Assembly (NCBI GenBank): GCA_022577435.1
Contig: JAKOON010000012.1
Location: 8,487,412-8,551,411, forward strand
Direction: 5' to 3'
Source: Embiotoca jacksoni
Taxonomy: Eukaryota; Chordata; Actinopteri; Embiotocidae
DNA: 64,000 nucleotides
Numbering within the stretch: position 1 is the stretch's first letter; the number at the start of each line of letters is the position of its first letter. Positions 53,639 to 64,000 of this stretch are shown piece after piece. A program made the translations under genes and the position numbers. The notes below the pieces were generated by a model, which ran no database searches, was not told the DNA's origin, and saw only the letters and a program-made list of their open reading frames with translations.

Positions 53639-54614
53639 TTGTTGTCATTAGTTATTTTCTTTTAGAGCCATTGGTGCATAGACATGAGCTCAGTCACTGG
53701 GTAGTTTTGTTGGGGTTCCCATTGAAATAGCAGCTTGTTGAACAGAAAAAGCAGTCCGATGATGGGTCAAAGGTCTCAGTGGACAATAATTCATCAGAAA
53801 TCTAGTTACCATGATGCAGTTTGTTCTGAAAAGTTAACCTTTTTTAATGCTGTGGTTTTAAGTGCTCATTTCTATCTGCCAAGCTGATAACTCACCGAGC
53901 TGGCTATATTCCTCTGTAGACTGGGCTTAATGTTTATGCACGACATCACTTTTTGTAAAAATGCAAACTTTACCCTTGACGTGCAATTTGTTCTGGTTTC
54001 AATTATGTTTTGTTTTTTTAATTTTTTTTTTTTATAAAGTAATGTAACTTTTTCACTGTCAGTTCTGTATTCATGTCAACAATATTCTCTTTAAACCCTC
54101 TTGAATCATATATTCATTTCATTGTTATTTTGTGTGTTACATTGTAATAAACAACATTGTTTATGTCTGTATTGTTGAATTGATGCAGTGGAGGTGGATG
54201 CATTTTGGAGATTTTAACAACACCTCAAGGCCACCCCTTAGTGGCGCACAGATGTTGTCATACAGGTTTACACATAGAAACCTGTGGGAAAAACATCCCA
54301 CGAAAGACCTCCCAGGCAGCTGTTGGGGCAGAAATATGTCCATGTGCCCCTACTGTCCCCGACTGTCCTATTTTTGGCTAACCTATCTTATTGAATACTT
54401 CACAGACTTCACTGGTACTTCATCACATTGAGAATCATAAGACCTTTGACTAGGACATTGCCAAGCTTCTGAATTTTCCATTTCCCGCTTGCCCTGATCT
54501 AAGCACAGCCTACGTACTCGATGTGGGCCAGGCTGGCACTTCAAGGCGGTGCAGGAGTGTCCAATGCTACCTTACAATGGTCCACAGACAGCACAATTTG
54601 TCCTGATTTGAGAG

Positions 54615-54745
54615 GTCGCAGCATCACTGGCAACCTCCAGAGGCATGTATGCACCTACATCCGTTACCACTACCCAAGTGCCTCTGCTGTCAGACTGAAC
54701 CGAGGAGATCAGCCTTCACCAAAGACACTGGCCAAGTACAAACTC
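54615..54745 (+). repeat. Diverged direct repeat, unit 1
   Basis: Sequence from CAACCTCCAGAGGCATGTAT through TTACCACTACC, CTCTGCTGTCAGACT and GGAGATCAGCCTT recurs at 56105-56225 at an estimated ~70% identity, same strand. A 92-codon open frame (54521-54799) covers this unit but matches nothing I know. Confidence 0.6.
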
Positions 54746-54847
54746 AAGGGTAAGGATGTGTCAAACACTACACATGATGGTCACTTAACTGCCATTTGAA
54801 AACAAAAATGTATCTTTGCTTTACATATTGCCTTCAAGGTTTGTATT

Positions 54848-55195
54848 AATATAGGTGGTTCTGGGTTCGAATCCATGCCTGGGCCTTTCTGCGCGGAGTT
54901 TGCATGTTCTCCCTGTGCCTGCGTGGGTTCTCTCCGGGTACTCCGGCTTCCTCCCACCATCCAAAAACATGCACCTCAGGTTAATTGATGGTTCTACAAA
55001 TTGCCCTTAGGTGTGAATGAGAGCGTGAATGGTCTTTGTTTCCGTCTGTCTCTACGTGTTGGCCCTGTGATGGACTGGCGACCTGTCCAGGGTGAACCCT
55101 GCCTTCGCTCAATGTGAGCTGGGATACGCTTCAGCACCCCCGTGACCCTGTCCAGGATAAAGTGGGTATAGATAATGGATGAATGTATTCATATA
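54848..55195 (+). mobile_element. SINE-like teleost repeat with B box, 5'-truncated
   Basis: Starts with a perfect tRNA-type B box GGTTCGAATCC (54864-54874). The body is a very common fish repeat (GGAGTTTGCATGTTCTCCCT, TCCGGGTACTCCGGCTTCCT, GGACTGGCGACCTGTCCAGG), ending near GGATGAATG. The A-box half is missing, so the 5' end appears truncated. Confidence 0.7.
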
Positions 55196-55834
55196 TTTAT
55201 ATTTTTGTATTACCAGTGTATCATCTGTGACCTGGCAACTTGTACGGTGCAAGTATAAGTTACCAAGTGACTGCTGTTCTGCTTAGCTTTCTAGCAGCTT
55301 TAAACTCATTGTCCTCTTTTTCAGGCTTGCGATTCCCTATTTTGGTTGACTCTCCCTGCTTTCATCAATATTGAGTCCAGATATAGGTCTAAGCAGCAGA
55401 CACACACAGAGATGAGCGAGTGAACAGTAGATCATTTAGAAAATACCAGATATTTTCCTAAGGAGTTGGTAGAGAACAAAAACAGCTTAAAGAGAGTGAG
55501 GATTTGGCTGAGAGCCATCAGGTGGACACAAACACAGACATCATGTCTGTTCGATGTGGAAGTAAGTGCTGGGGCCTTTGGACTAGTAGCGAGGATGGCA
55601 ACAACAGCAACTCCTGCTACAGCAGCAGTAGTCCCAAGAGGCGCCTTGGAGAACAGTCTATTGGTCAGCCTCATGCGTGGCAATTTCCTGGGTATCTTCG
55701 CTGAGCAGTACATCCAGACTCCACAGTGCAAGTTGTTTCCTGCTTATATTTTCATATATGTTCCATTTCTTGCATTTAAATTATGTTCTAACAAAATCTA
55801 AAATCTTAGCTTGTGTTTGACTACTTCAGTTTTT

Positions 55835-56030
55835 ACATTACATTTAGCTGACGCTTTTATCCAAAGCAACTTACAACACACTGATGGTACACCAACGGGA
55901 GCCATTTTTTTTAGGGTTCAGTGTCTTGCTCAAGGACACCTAGGCTTGTGGACAGGAGGAGCTGGGGATCGAACCACCAACCTTTCGATTAGTGTGCAAC
56001 CCACTCTACCGACTGAGCTACAGCCTCCCG
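55835..56030 (-). mobile_element. tRNA-derived SINE, full-length copy
   Basis: On the minus strand: A box TAGCTCAGTCGGTAGAG (56004-56020 on plus), B box GGTTCGATCCCC (55964-55975) and an L2-type tail CGCTTTGGATAAAAGCGTCA. Closely similar to the copy in brd9 (43552-43725). Confidence 0.85.
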
Positions 56031-56104
56031 TGTCTTAGTATTCTTACTCTACTGCTGAACAGACATAAAACTCCTCAATAATAAATATTTCAAGCCAAAA
56101 TGTA

Positions 56105-56225
56105 AAGTCTCATCTTGAAAGGCTGACCTCCAGAGACATACGAGACAACCTGCATTTGGTACCACTACCTAGAAGAGTCTGCTGTCAGACTTAGCGGAGG
56201 AGACCAGCCTTTGGCCAAGCAACTA
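56105..56225 (+). repeat. Diverged direct repeat, unit 2
   Basis: Counterpart of 54615-54745: GACCTCCAGAGACATACGAG, GGTACCACTACCTAG, GTCTGCTGTCAGACTTAGCG, GGAGACCAGCCTT. It is also followed by a copy of the same SINE-like repeat, here inverted. Confidence 0.6.
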
Positions 56226-56284
56226 TGGAGGTGTGTCACACTGTAGGAACTAAAACACAAGCCTATCGATGAGCCTGACTTTGG

Positions 56285-56505
56285 GCAAAAGAGGTATACA
56301 CCCTGGATAGGTTGCCAGTCAATCACAGTGCCAACAGAGAAAGACAGACACACATTCACACCTATGGCCAATTTAGAATCACCAATTCAACTAACACAGT
56401 CTATGTCTGTGGACTGTAGGAGGGAAGAAAACAGGCACGGGGAGAACATGCAAACTCCAAACAGAAAGGCCCCAGCCGAAGTTTAAACCAAGAACCTTCG
56501 AGGTA
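56285..56505 (-). mobile_element. Fragment of the 54.85-kb SINE-like repeat, inverted
   Basis: Reverse complement of the same family: CACCCTGGATAGGTTGCCAG, CACACCTATGGCCAATTTAG, GGGGAGAACATGCAAACTCC, AGAAAGGCCCCAGCCG. More diverged than the plus-strand copy. Confidence 0.7.
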
Positions 56506-57522
56506 TTTTATATGAAACATTGGCACTATAGCTTCTCCCTCAGTCTTCCTTAGCTGCTGCTTAGTTACCACAAACATCAATCCAAGTAAAACTCAATGTT
56601 GGTTTGTATCTGCTGGATGTGTAAGCAAATGAGTTTGCTAAATCAACCTAAGAAATGTCAGTATGTCAGTGTTGTGTTTACAGCTTGTTTTTGCGCATTC
56701 TCCCAGTGGCCAACAAATTAGTTAATGCAGTTTTAAAGATCAGGGTTAAGTTAAGATTGTCTCTTGATGTTCCCTAAAGCTGTTTTCTCATGAACTGTCA
56801 ATGTCCAGAGAATCAAGTTCAGGGTTCCTGTGCATTTGTGAAAGCACTATATGTCGCCCTTTGCTTGTTTCATTTCTGCAAAGCAACAAACTCTGGCCTC
56901 TTCATCCCTGTGCTTTGCATCAGACTTCCTTTATTAAGTTGCTCTTCATCCCATGACCCGGTGACTCTTATCCTTACCAACCACATTCTGTCTAGCCTTT
57001 AGCCCAGTAACACCATCAGCAACAAGGTGCTGCCCCACAAGAGGCTGACATGGATTGTATCGTGAGATTGAGTCCACTGCTGTCAGGCTGTGCACCTCAC
57101 CATAGGCCGTCCCCTACTGCCATGACACTTTGCACTTCAACATCAACATCTTTGGCCGCAGTTTGGCTTCGGTGTGCGCCGTGTTTTTGGCTCAGCATGA
57201 AGCTTTGCTGTTGAGCCTCCAAGATTACTAGGTTTGTTCTACACCTATGTGGACCCAGCGTTTTGGCCCAAGGTTACATCAGTTTCTGCCAGAACAACAC
57301 GTATGTGTCACTTTTCAAGGATTTCTGGGAGGAGTTCATACTGGAGACAGACCTCTGAATGGCCTCAACAATGTTGCTGCCCCACATTTGAGATATTGAC
57401 CAGAACAAGAATTTTAAGGATGTTTTTTAGGGTTTTTGTGATTGTTGGTTCCTGGGATTCTTTAGCATGTTCCAGGGGTCCTTTAGGGGTCTCAAAGTTT
57501 TTGCAAGGATTGCAAGTAAGTC

Positions 57523-57562
57523 TCGTGTCGTGTCGTGTCGTGTCGTGTCGTGTCGTGTCGTG
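57523..57562. repeat. (TCGTG)8 CpG-containing tandem repeat
   Basis: Eight perfect pentamers, each with one CpG, in otherwise CpG-poor sequence. Confidence 0.97.
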
Positions 57563-59941
57563 TGCAAGACATCAGATAGATCTTTCTCTTCACAGTCGCC
57601 TGTGCTGCGATCTATGGTCCATTTTGCTGGGGAAGCTTCCTAATTGAGTGAAATGACTCAGACATGGTAACCCAGATAAGAGCTGGTTGAATTCTTAAAC
57701 TGCAAAGAAAAGTTGGTTGAATGCCTTTTTCTTATATCTTTTAGCAAAGGGTACACTGGACCACCCTTTATGATAGGAAAGGAATTCATGCTGTTCCACA
57801 GTTCTTTGCGAATGAAACATTTAAGGGGATGCATCATTCAGCCTTTCACAAATGATGATACAAGATGCACGCAAGATAGGACTAATATGTTGATATCTTG
57901 GATGGATCGCTTCCAAATAGCACGTAGGATAACAAAGTAATCAACAACTTGGTATATTGTAATCATTGTCATACTATGGGAGGAAAAAGATATGATTGCC
58001 TTGGTTGCTCAGGTGACATTCTAAAATTAGTGCAATGAATAATGCAAAACTCAAAAAACTTGTACAAAAGTTTTTTTTTAAATTATTTAGATGGATGAGG
58101 CATGTGTTACTTATCAAAATCACATTGACAAAATTAAAACAATGAATTAACCAATCCACAAGTTGCTATTTTTCATTTACTTAGGTGAAATCGAAGAGTT
58201 GTAATGTAACTTTACCTGCACTGAATGCATGTCGCCGGGGGCACAATTTTCTAGAAGTATTTTGGAATAACTTGCCGAGACAAAAAACAAGAACTGAATT
58301 TGTGTTTAATGCTTTCAGCTGTTTGAGTATTTACTACGTTTATTAAAGATCTGCAAAACCACATAGTGTTTTTTTTATAGTCGTAATTTATGAGATTTTG
58401 TACACGATAATCACAGTGAGGCCAATAAGTCAAAACGGTTACAGCAATAATAACAAATTGCAGTTGACCTTGAGCACTGTCTCACGTAATCTATCTCAAT
58501 AACTGATTATTTACTAAAAAAGTCCCACTTTTTTTTACTAAAGAAAGTCACTTTACATGTATGGAAGTAAAGAGAATTGTTCCATGTTTAACTTTCAAGG
58601 GCAGTTTTGAAGCTCTGACAATGTGACTGTATGAGACATGCGTCCTGTATGGGGACTCAAAATGACATATGGATATAATGTCTGACAGCGCGTGGTTGCC
58701 ACCAGTTTGACCTAAAAACAAAACTGTTGATGGATGATTCTGTTTTGAACTGTATCAGTCCTCTGCTCTGTTTACACAGACACATCAGTGGATTCGTTGT
58801 TCGTATGAACATGTTTTGCATTCTGTGAATGCTCTGCTGCTTTGCATGTCAGCTGCCGGGTTCAGACAATGTGCCCTTTGTTTGTTGCTGGCAAGAGCTT
58901 TTTCATTCCACTCCAAAGGTGGATCCTGTATGCTGTTCCTGAATGTAAAAGGAAAGCAAGCATTAAACTCATCTCTATTCACACACTTCAAAATTACTCA
59001 GTCACATCAATGTCACCTTTTAAAATTACCTTTCTTGGCTGTTTTATTAAACTCATTAACTATTTTATTGTTAGGTATTGATTTCACAGTACAAAGTCAA
59101 AAATGAAGCAAAAGATTTATACTCTTATCCAGACCAGCTAAAGACGGATTTCCCCTCGCAAAAAAAGACCTCATGTCAAGAAGGGCACATAACTGTTGAT
59201 TGTGTAAATTATCCCTTTAGTTCTATCTTTTACCTCTAATTGTTTAGCACCCACAATTTTCATGTGTCAATGAAGTTTTTATACGAGATGAATCACATGA
59301 GGAAGCTCAACTCTTCTCTAATCTGATCAATGATCACAAAGTGGAGAGAAAAAGGAGGCGGAGAGAGAAAAGGAGTGCTGTAGGAACGGGCATGGTAAAT
59401 AAAACCATAATTGCTCTTCCTGGAGGCCTTTTTCTCTCGACTGTAGTCTTTCCAAAACCTGGCAGCTGTTAAAAGGCAATCAAGCCGGAGAAGGAAGAAA
59501 AGTCAAAAGCCTTATTGTTACAGGATTTTATCACTGTTTCAAGGAGCTTTAAAATGTCAGAAAACTCCAAACAAAACAAACAGCCTGATGTTTATCCTCT
59601 CAACCGTTGTTCAGGTACATTGCTGAAAGCAATGGAATATCTCTATATGTGCCAAAGGTGATTCACATGGGGAGGGGATTAACTTACACATGCTTATAGG
59701 CATGTTAAGAGGAAACTGAACAGAGCTGCACTATGGAAACTACCACTCATTTTCTCTGAGTTTTTAAAGAGGTTACGGTTTACTTTATTGGTTTAAAAGC
59801 GTGATACCGCATTGATGGAAACAAGTTTAGAAAGACCCTGAACTTTTGCCAGTGTAGTGATCCACATCCTCTGCACAAATACATGATGAAAGCCCTTAAA
59901 ATTTAAACTGTCTGGGCTTTTCAATTCTTCTACATGGCAGC

Positions 59942-60560
59942 CTTTGATCATAAACCGAGACTTTCATCTAAACGAACATTGCCCCTAAACAAACAAACTC
60001 GGCTCTCTCTCTCTCTCTGTTCCCAGTCAAAACCATCCTGCCAGAAACTTTGAACGGTTGTTTTTTCTTGAGACTTGAGATTTCTGTGCCCCACATGTTT
60101 GTCAGCCATTTAATGTTAGAAGGCGTAGGAGAATGAGGATGAGGGAAAGGTACCTTGTAAAGAGGCAACATCCTGGGAGCCAGGGTGCATAAAGAAATGG
60201 TAATAATTAGGCACAGCAAGCAGGATCAAAGCAAGCTGCCATCAATGAGCTATATTCAGATGTTGGCTCATCCTGTCAGCCACTGACAGCGATCTGAGTC
60301 CTGTGTCTGTGAGGCAGACAAATTGACAGGAAAAGCGATTAAGCTGCACTGCACATTCATCAAGGCACGGTTGTGAAACTGGTGCACTGTCATACAGTAC
60401 CACCCTCACCCAAATAAGATGCTTTTTCATTAGCACAGACAATTAAGCAGCTCCTCCGTTTAAAATTTAACAAGGTTAACAAGGCATGGACTGTAATTTC
60501 TTGTATGACAGCAGCATATGTAGAGAAACAGTTTGTCTTAATAACATGCAAAGATCAAAG
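59942..60560. promoter_or_regulatory. Cluster of TCF/LEF-type sites upstream of nkd2
   Basis: Three perfect GATCAAAG octamers occur at 59942-59949 (minus), 60224-60231 (plus) and 60553-60560 (plus). A fourth, weaker WWCAAAG site is at 60048-60054 (minus). The cluster lies 2.2-2.8 kb upstream of the nkd2 ATG. nkd genes are Wnt/beta-catenin feedback targets, so an enhancer role is plausible but inferred. Confidence 0.45.
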
Positions 60561-61766
60561 TAACATGTCTCCTGGTTTTGAATATAATTTGCACAGGAGA
60601 GGAATATTTTAAAATCCCTTTCATGGCTTCATACTGAGCAAAAGGTTGCTGTAGTAAATGAATATTCATAACCGTCTGCGTGGGTTGACCGGCCGTTTTA
60701 ACGACTTGCCTGCCAAAGGAAACAAACTGTTAAACTGCTGAAGAGCTTTTGATGTCTGGTGGGTTGAAGTGTTCTTCCTGGTTCTCTTCAATAAACAGTG
60801 GTTTATCTTCAGCATCTGCTGTGCTCGAAAAACAATGACTGGAAACTGAAATGGTCAACCTTTCACAGCACACAGACTTATCATCGTTTAATTAAATATT
60901 GTGCTCTTATCAATTATACCTTGGTGTTTATCCCTACACAACAGAACTAAAAAAAAACCCAGCATCAATACTGTTACTCTGATTTTAGTTTATATATGGT
61001 CAGACCTGTGTGGAGTTAATTTAATTGACTGTTTAGTCAGTCATTTTAGAAGTGAACCATTACTTCTTGGTATTTAGACTAGTTTGGTTCAGAGAGACAG
61101 CGATGCAAATACTATGTGACTGATAAGATAATGAAATACGAAAAAAGAATCGTTATGAATATAAAATCTACTATGAAAATCACGAATGGAGCTGCACAGA
61201 AAATTGCACCAACAGAAGACGCGGTTTTGCTTTCAAGTACCTGAGCTGCCAGAGCAGCTTTCAGCGCGTCAATTGAAATAAGACCTATAACCGGAAAAAA
61301 GACGAATGAGCTTTTCAAAATAAAAGTACATGGCTTTTAAAAAAAAAAAAAAAAAAATCGTGTATGCAGAGAAACATGTATGATACCATTATGTTAGGTC
61401 AAAACTGAATGCATTTTACTGAAAAGAAACAATTTTGTTTACACAAATTGTATTAATCACAACCAAGTGAACATTTATATAGTAAAACTGGTTATGCTTG
61501 AGATATTTCCGTTGGTCTCTGCAAGAAACTGAAAATCTTTGGGTGTTTTGACCAAACCTGGAACTTGGCACAGGAAATAAGGGATGGAGCATAGCAACTT
61601 AGCCTATTTGTAACTTTATTAATCACAATATGTTTTAACACTCATATATACAATTTTAAGACTTTGGCCTCTGTGTCATTTTATTAAATCATTTAAAAAA
61701 AACTTAAGTTCTCAATAAATAAAAACAATCAAATGGTGTAGACCACTCAGCATGTTGTAAAGTGAT

Positions 61767-62134
61767 AGCTGCAATCATCACAAAAGGATGAAAATAATTA
61801 GTTGATTTATTGACAGAAAATTAATCGCCAACTATTTTGATAATTGATTAATTGCTTTGATTTGTTTTAATTGTTTTAAAGAAGAAATGTGCTAAAATTA
61901 TCTAATTCCAGCTTCCTAATTTTCTGGTTTCAGTTTAGTCCTTCATGACAACAAACTGATATCCTTTGCTTGTAACTGTTGGTCAGGACAAAACAAGACA
62001 TTTCACGCTCCACCTTAGGGTTTTGGGAAACACTGGTTGACTTTTTCTTTTTTTTTAAGCTTTTAAAAAAAGAATTAATTGATAATCAAGAAAATTGACT
62101 GGTTAATCAATAATGAAAGAATGTATTTGCAGCT
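61767..62134 (+). mobile_element. MITE-like repeat, copy D (best preserved)
   Basis: 368-bp AT-rich element bounded by inverted AGCTGCAA (61767-61774) and TTGCAGCT (62127-62134), with subterminal inverted ATTAGTTGATTTATTGACAG and TGACTGGTTAATCAATAAT. No open frame, so any mobility would be non-autonomous. Related copies lie at 13.8-14.0, 28.9-29.1 and 48.4-48.7 kb. Confidence 0.6.
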
Positions 62135-62427
62135 CTAATAATAATAATGTAGATTTGTTCTGATTATGGTTAGGTGGATTCATGATGGCATCGACATATC
62201 AGACAGAAGTAACAGCCAATTCAAATTCATGTATTTGCTTGTAGGGAAAACAATTCAATTTTCAAAACCTTTTTGCTGCTTTTTGAAATTATTCCATCAA
62301 GATAAAAAAAAAAATTAATTCAATAAATAATTACCAAACTCCACCCCGCATCTTTACCTGTGAACTGTTCGAAACTTTTAGCAACTTTTTCGCAACTTAC
62401 TATTATTGTCTTATTTTTTAGCAACCA

Positions 62428-62437
62428 ACCGGAAGTG
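62428..62437 (+). promoter_or_regulatory. ETS site in putative nkd2 promoter
   Basis: ACCGGAAGTG, a perfect ETS/GABP consensus, 341 bp upstream of the nkd2 ATG. The 5' UTR probably begins between here and ~62.5 kb. Confidence 0.4.
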
Positions 62438-62777
62438 TTATCCTTCCTCTGCAGACCTGACACTTACTACTCGGTCTCTGTTGCGTTGAAGTAGTTTCAC
62501 GTCAGTTGAACTGAAGTAAAGCCTGAAGCCAGACAGTGAGTGCGCCCTCTCTCCGCCACACACCATTTGACTGCTTTTTTTTTTTTTTTTTTTTCTTGTA
62601 TCATCTCACTGACAGTTGACGCTTCAATGAACGCGCGATTTAATCACCCGCCTCTGGATGAAGTTGGAGTTTTCTTCTTGCTGAACAAACACAATGTGAC
62701 CATGTAGAGTGAGCGACTGTTTTATCCTTGTCGGGTTTCGGAGTACCTTATCTGATCCAGGGAAGAGGGACTTCAGG

Positions 62778-63134
62778 ATGGGCAAACTTCAGTCAAAACA
62801 TGGTAAGAAATGTCCTGACTGAATGCACCGAATGACAACATTATAAAAATAGTGTCTCAATAAAACTAACGATCAATTTGTTTTACATCCCTGCCTCTCA
62901 TCTAAAGCGTGCAAGCGCAGAGAAAACCCTGAAGGTGAGGATAAAAGTAGATCATTTCATATAATGAAGGTTTATTAATGATGATAAGTTGAGGCTGAGA
63001 TTGTGCCTACCTACTGAGCTGTGTGTATTCTTCACGTCTCAGGAGACAGTTTTGTTGTGAACGCCTTCCTCCGGAGAGGGATGGAGGAATGTGAGAGATA
63101 CAGCACATCGGATCACAAGCTGAAGAACATGCAG
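62778..63134 (+). CDS. nkd2: Naked cuticle homolog 2 (first three coding exons only)
   Basis: NKD proteins bind Dishevelled through an EF-hand region and dampen Wnt signalling; mammalian NKD2 also coats TGF-alpha vesicles. Exons 62778-62802, 62908-62934 and 63043-63134 encode 48 residues in frame: MGKLQSKHACKRRENPEGDS, then FVVNAFLRRGMEECERYSTS and DHKLKNMQ. This matches human NKD2/NKD1 N-termini, including Gly2 of the MGKLxSK N-myristoylation signal. Position next to trip13 and brd9 decides nkd2 over nkd1. The gene continues beyond the window, and the EF-hand and His-rich C-terminus are not seen. The rest of the window (63135-64000) reads as intron 3. A TTTGCAG at 63721-63727 is not followed by sequence that resembles NKD. 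Confidence 0.9.
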
Positions 63135-63489
63135 GTTTGTGTTTATTTTACGTTTATTACTACCTAAGTGACAATAAGCCCTGCAGCATCTGATTCAAAT
63201 GAAATAAAAGACTACAAGGCTATGAAATCGTTCTTTTAAATCTGTGAAAACAAGTTTTAATACTGGCAACAAAGCATTTTTAAGACTAAAGTAAAAAAAA
63301 AAAAAAAAAAAAAAAGATTCAAAGAAAATATAAGAAACTGATTTATTATGACAAAAATGTTTTTTTGTTTTTTTAATTAGGTTCTTTTAAAGGGGTAGAA
63401 TTATGTTAATCATTACATTCGCTCTTGCATATGTGCCTTATACAGTATGTGACAATTTTGCATGAACCAAATTAATGACTGGAAAACTA

Positions 63490-63565
<76 letters not shown>
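63490..63565. repeat. (GT)n microsatellite in nkd2 intron 3
   Basis: GT tract of about 75 bp with one TATG interruption near 63513. Confidence 0.97.
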
Positions 63566-63569
<4 letters not shown>

Positions 63570-64000
63570 ATTTGCTGATGAGACGAGTCTGTCAAGCACT
63601 TAAAAGTTGTCTGAATGAAGCTGTTCCATTTCCTATTTCCTGAATGCTGATCTGAGATCTTCTTGACTTAAGTGGAAGCGCGTTGTATCCACAGGCATGA
63701 GTGAGGACATGTTGATGTCTTTGCAGAGTTGTAGGTTGTTGTTCTTTCTGTCATGTCTGGCTCTGGCACAACACTGCAGCGGTTATTCCCCTGCCAGCAC
63801 TATTGGATGGGCTATGACAGCCCTGAGCCCCATGTGTGAAGCGGCTTGGCGAGGCAGCGCACACACACATACAGAAAGACACAGGCTGGATGGAAAGGTA
63901 GTTGTTTCTCAGACTGAGGTACATAAAGTTTGCTCTTGTGGCTGCTGGCATCATGACTCAGGGCTGTGTCTTTTTCCTCAATGCCTCTCATTCTAGTGCG

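Larger units (their letters stand above)
53208..62777. other. 9.6-kb trip13-nkd2 spacer, repeat-rich, no gene recognised
   Basis: The trip13 3' UTR occupies the first ~430 bp or more. From 54.5 to 57.6 kb there is a nest of SINEs and a diverged direct repeat. From 57.6 to 62.7 kb the sequence is mostly single-copy in appearance, with a TCF/LEF motif cluster at 59.9-60.6 kb and a MITE at 61.8-62.1 kb. Short open frames are present, but none has splice support or a family match. Confidence 0.6.

Noticed and set aside
55964..56030. Possible tRNA gene with A and B boxes
   Set aside because: The boxes are part of a SINE with an L2-type tail; no intact tRNA anticodon arm or acceptor pairing was evident by eye.
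57234..57647. 137-codon plus-strand frame as a gene or processed pseudogene
   Set aside because: It runs into the TCGTG array and shows no recognisable domain; neighbouring frames also give no match, so I could not support a parent gene.

Overview
This window is vertebrate nuclear DNA, almost certainly from a ray-finned (teleost) fish. Multi-exon genes with GT/AG introns (mostly 70-1500 bp) encode proteins that match vertebrate families, and the gaps hold typical teleost repeats: tRNA-derived SINEs with an L2-type 3' tail, a MITE-like family, GT and TA microsatellites. I see no bacterial, viral or CRISPR feature. The species cannot be named from this sequence alone. Exon models were built by hand from splice sites, reading frame and recalled human proteins. 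Each complete model closes in frame from ATG to stop, which is the main internal check. || Layout: (1) 1-8.1 kb, minus strand: kifc2, a C-terminal-motor kinesin, with its 3' end cut off by the window edge. (2) 10.6-11.7 kb, minus: tmem276, a small multi-pass membrane protein. (3) 11.7-13.3 kb: spacer with a non-LTR retrotransposon relic. (4) 13.3-19.1 kb, plus: cep72, a centrosomal protein with leucine-rich repeats and coiled coil. (5) 21.6-27.2 kb, minus: tppp (tubulin polymerization-promoting protein), convergent with cep72. (6) 27.2-35.6 kb: no protein gene recognised; probably tppp 5' leader/intron and zdhhc11 3' UTR. (7) 35.6-38.4 kb, minus: zdhhc11, a DHHC palmitoyltransferase, with a noncoding first exon near 39.5 kb. 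(8) 41.0-47.7 kb, minus: brd9, a bromodomain subunit of ncBAF. (9) 48.2-53.2 kb, plus: trip13, an AAA+ HORMA remodeller, divergent from brd9 across a 526-bp shared promoter region. (10) 53.2-62.8 kb: repeat-rich spacer with a TCF/LEF-site cluster near its right end. (11) 62.8 kb to the end, plus: the first three coding exons of nkd2, a Wnt antagonist. || The order and strands cep72(+) tppp(-) zdhhc11(-) brd9(-) trip13(+) nkd2(+) match, as I recall it, human 5p15.33. kifc2 and tmem276 correspond to human 8q24.3 genes, so a join between two human-separated blocks lies at about 11.7-13.3 kb. The genes do not form an operon or pathway, although kifc2, cep72 and tppp all act on microtubules or centrosomes. 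I found no convincing new biological system. The most useful leads are the TCF/LEF cluster upstream of nkd2, a stop-free 81-bp intron in brd9 whose retention would keep frame, and a probable frame disruption at the cep72 C-terminus.
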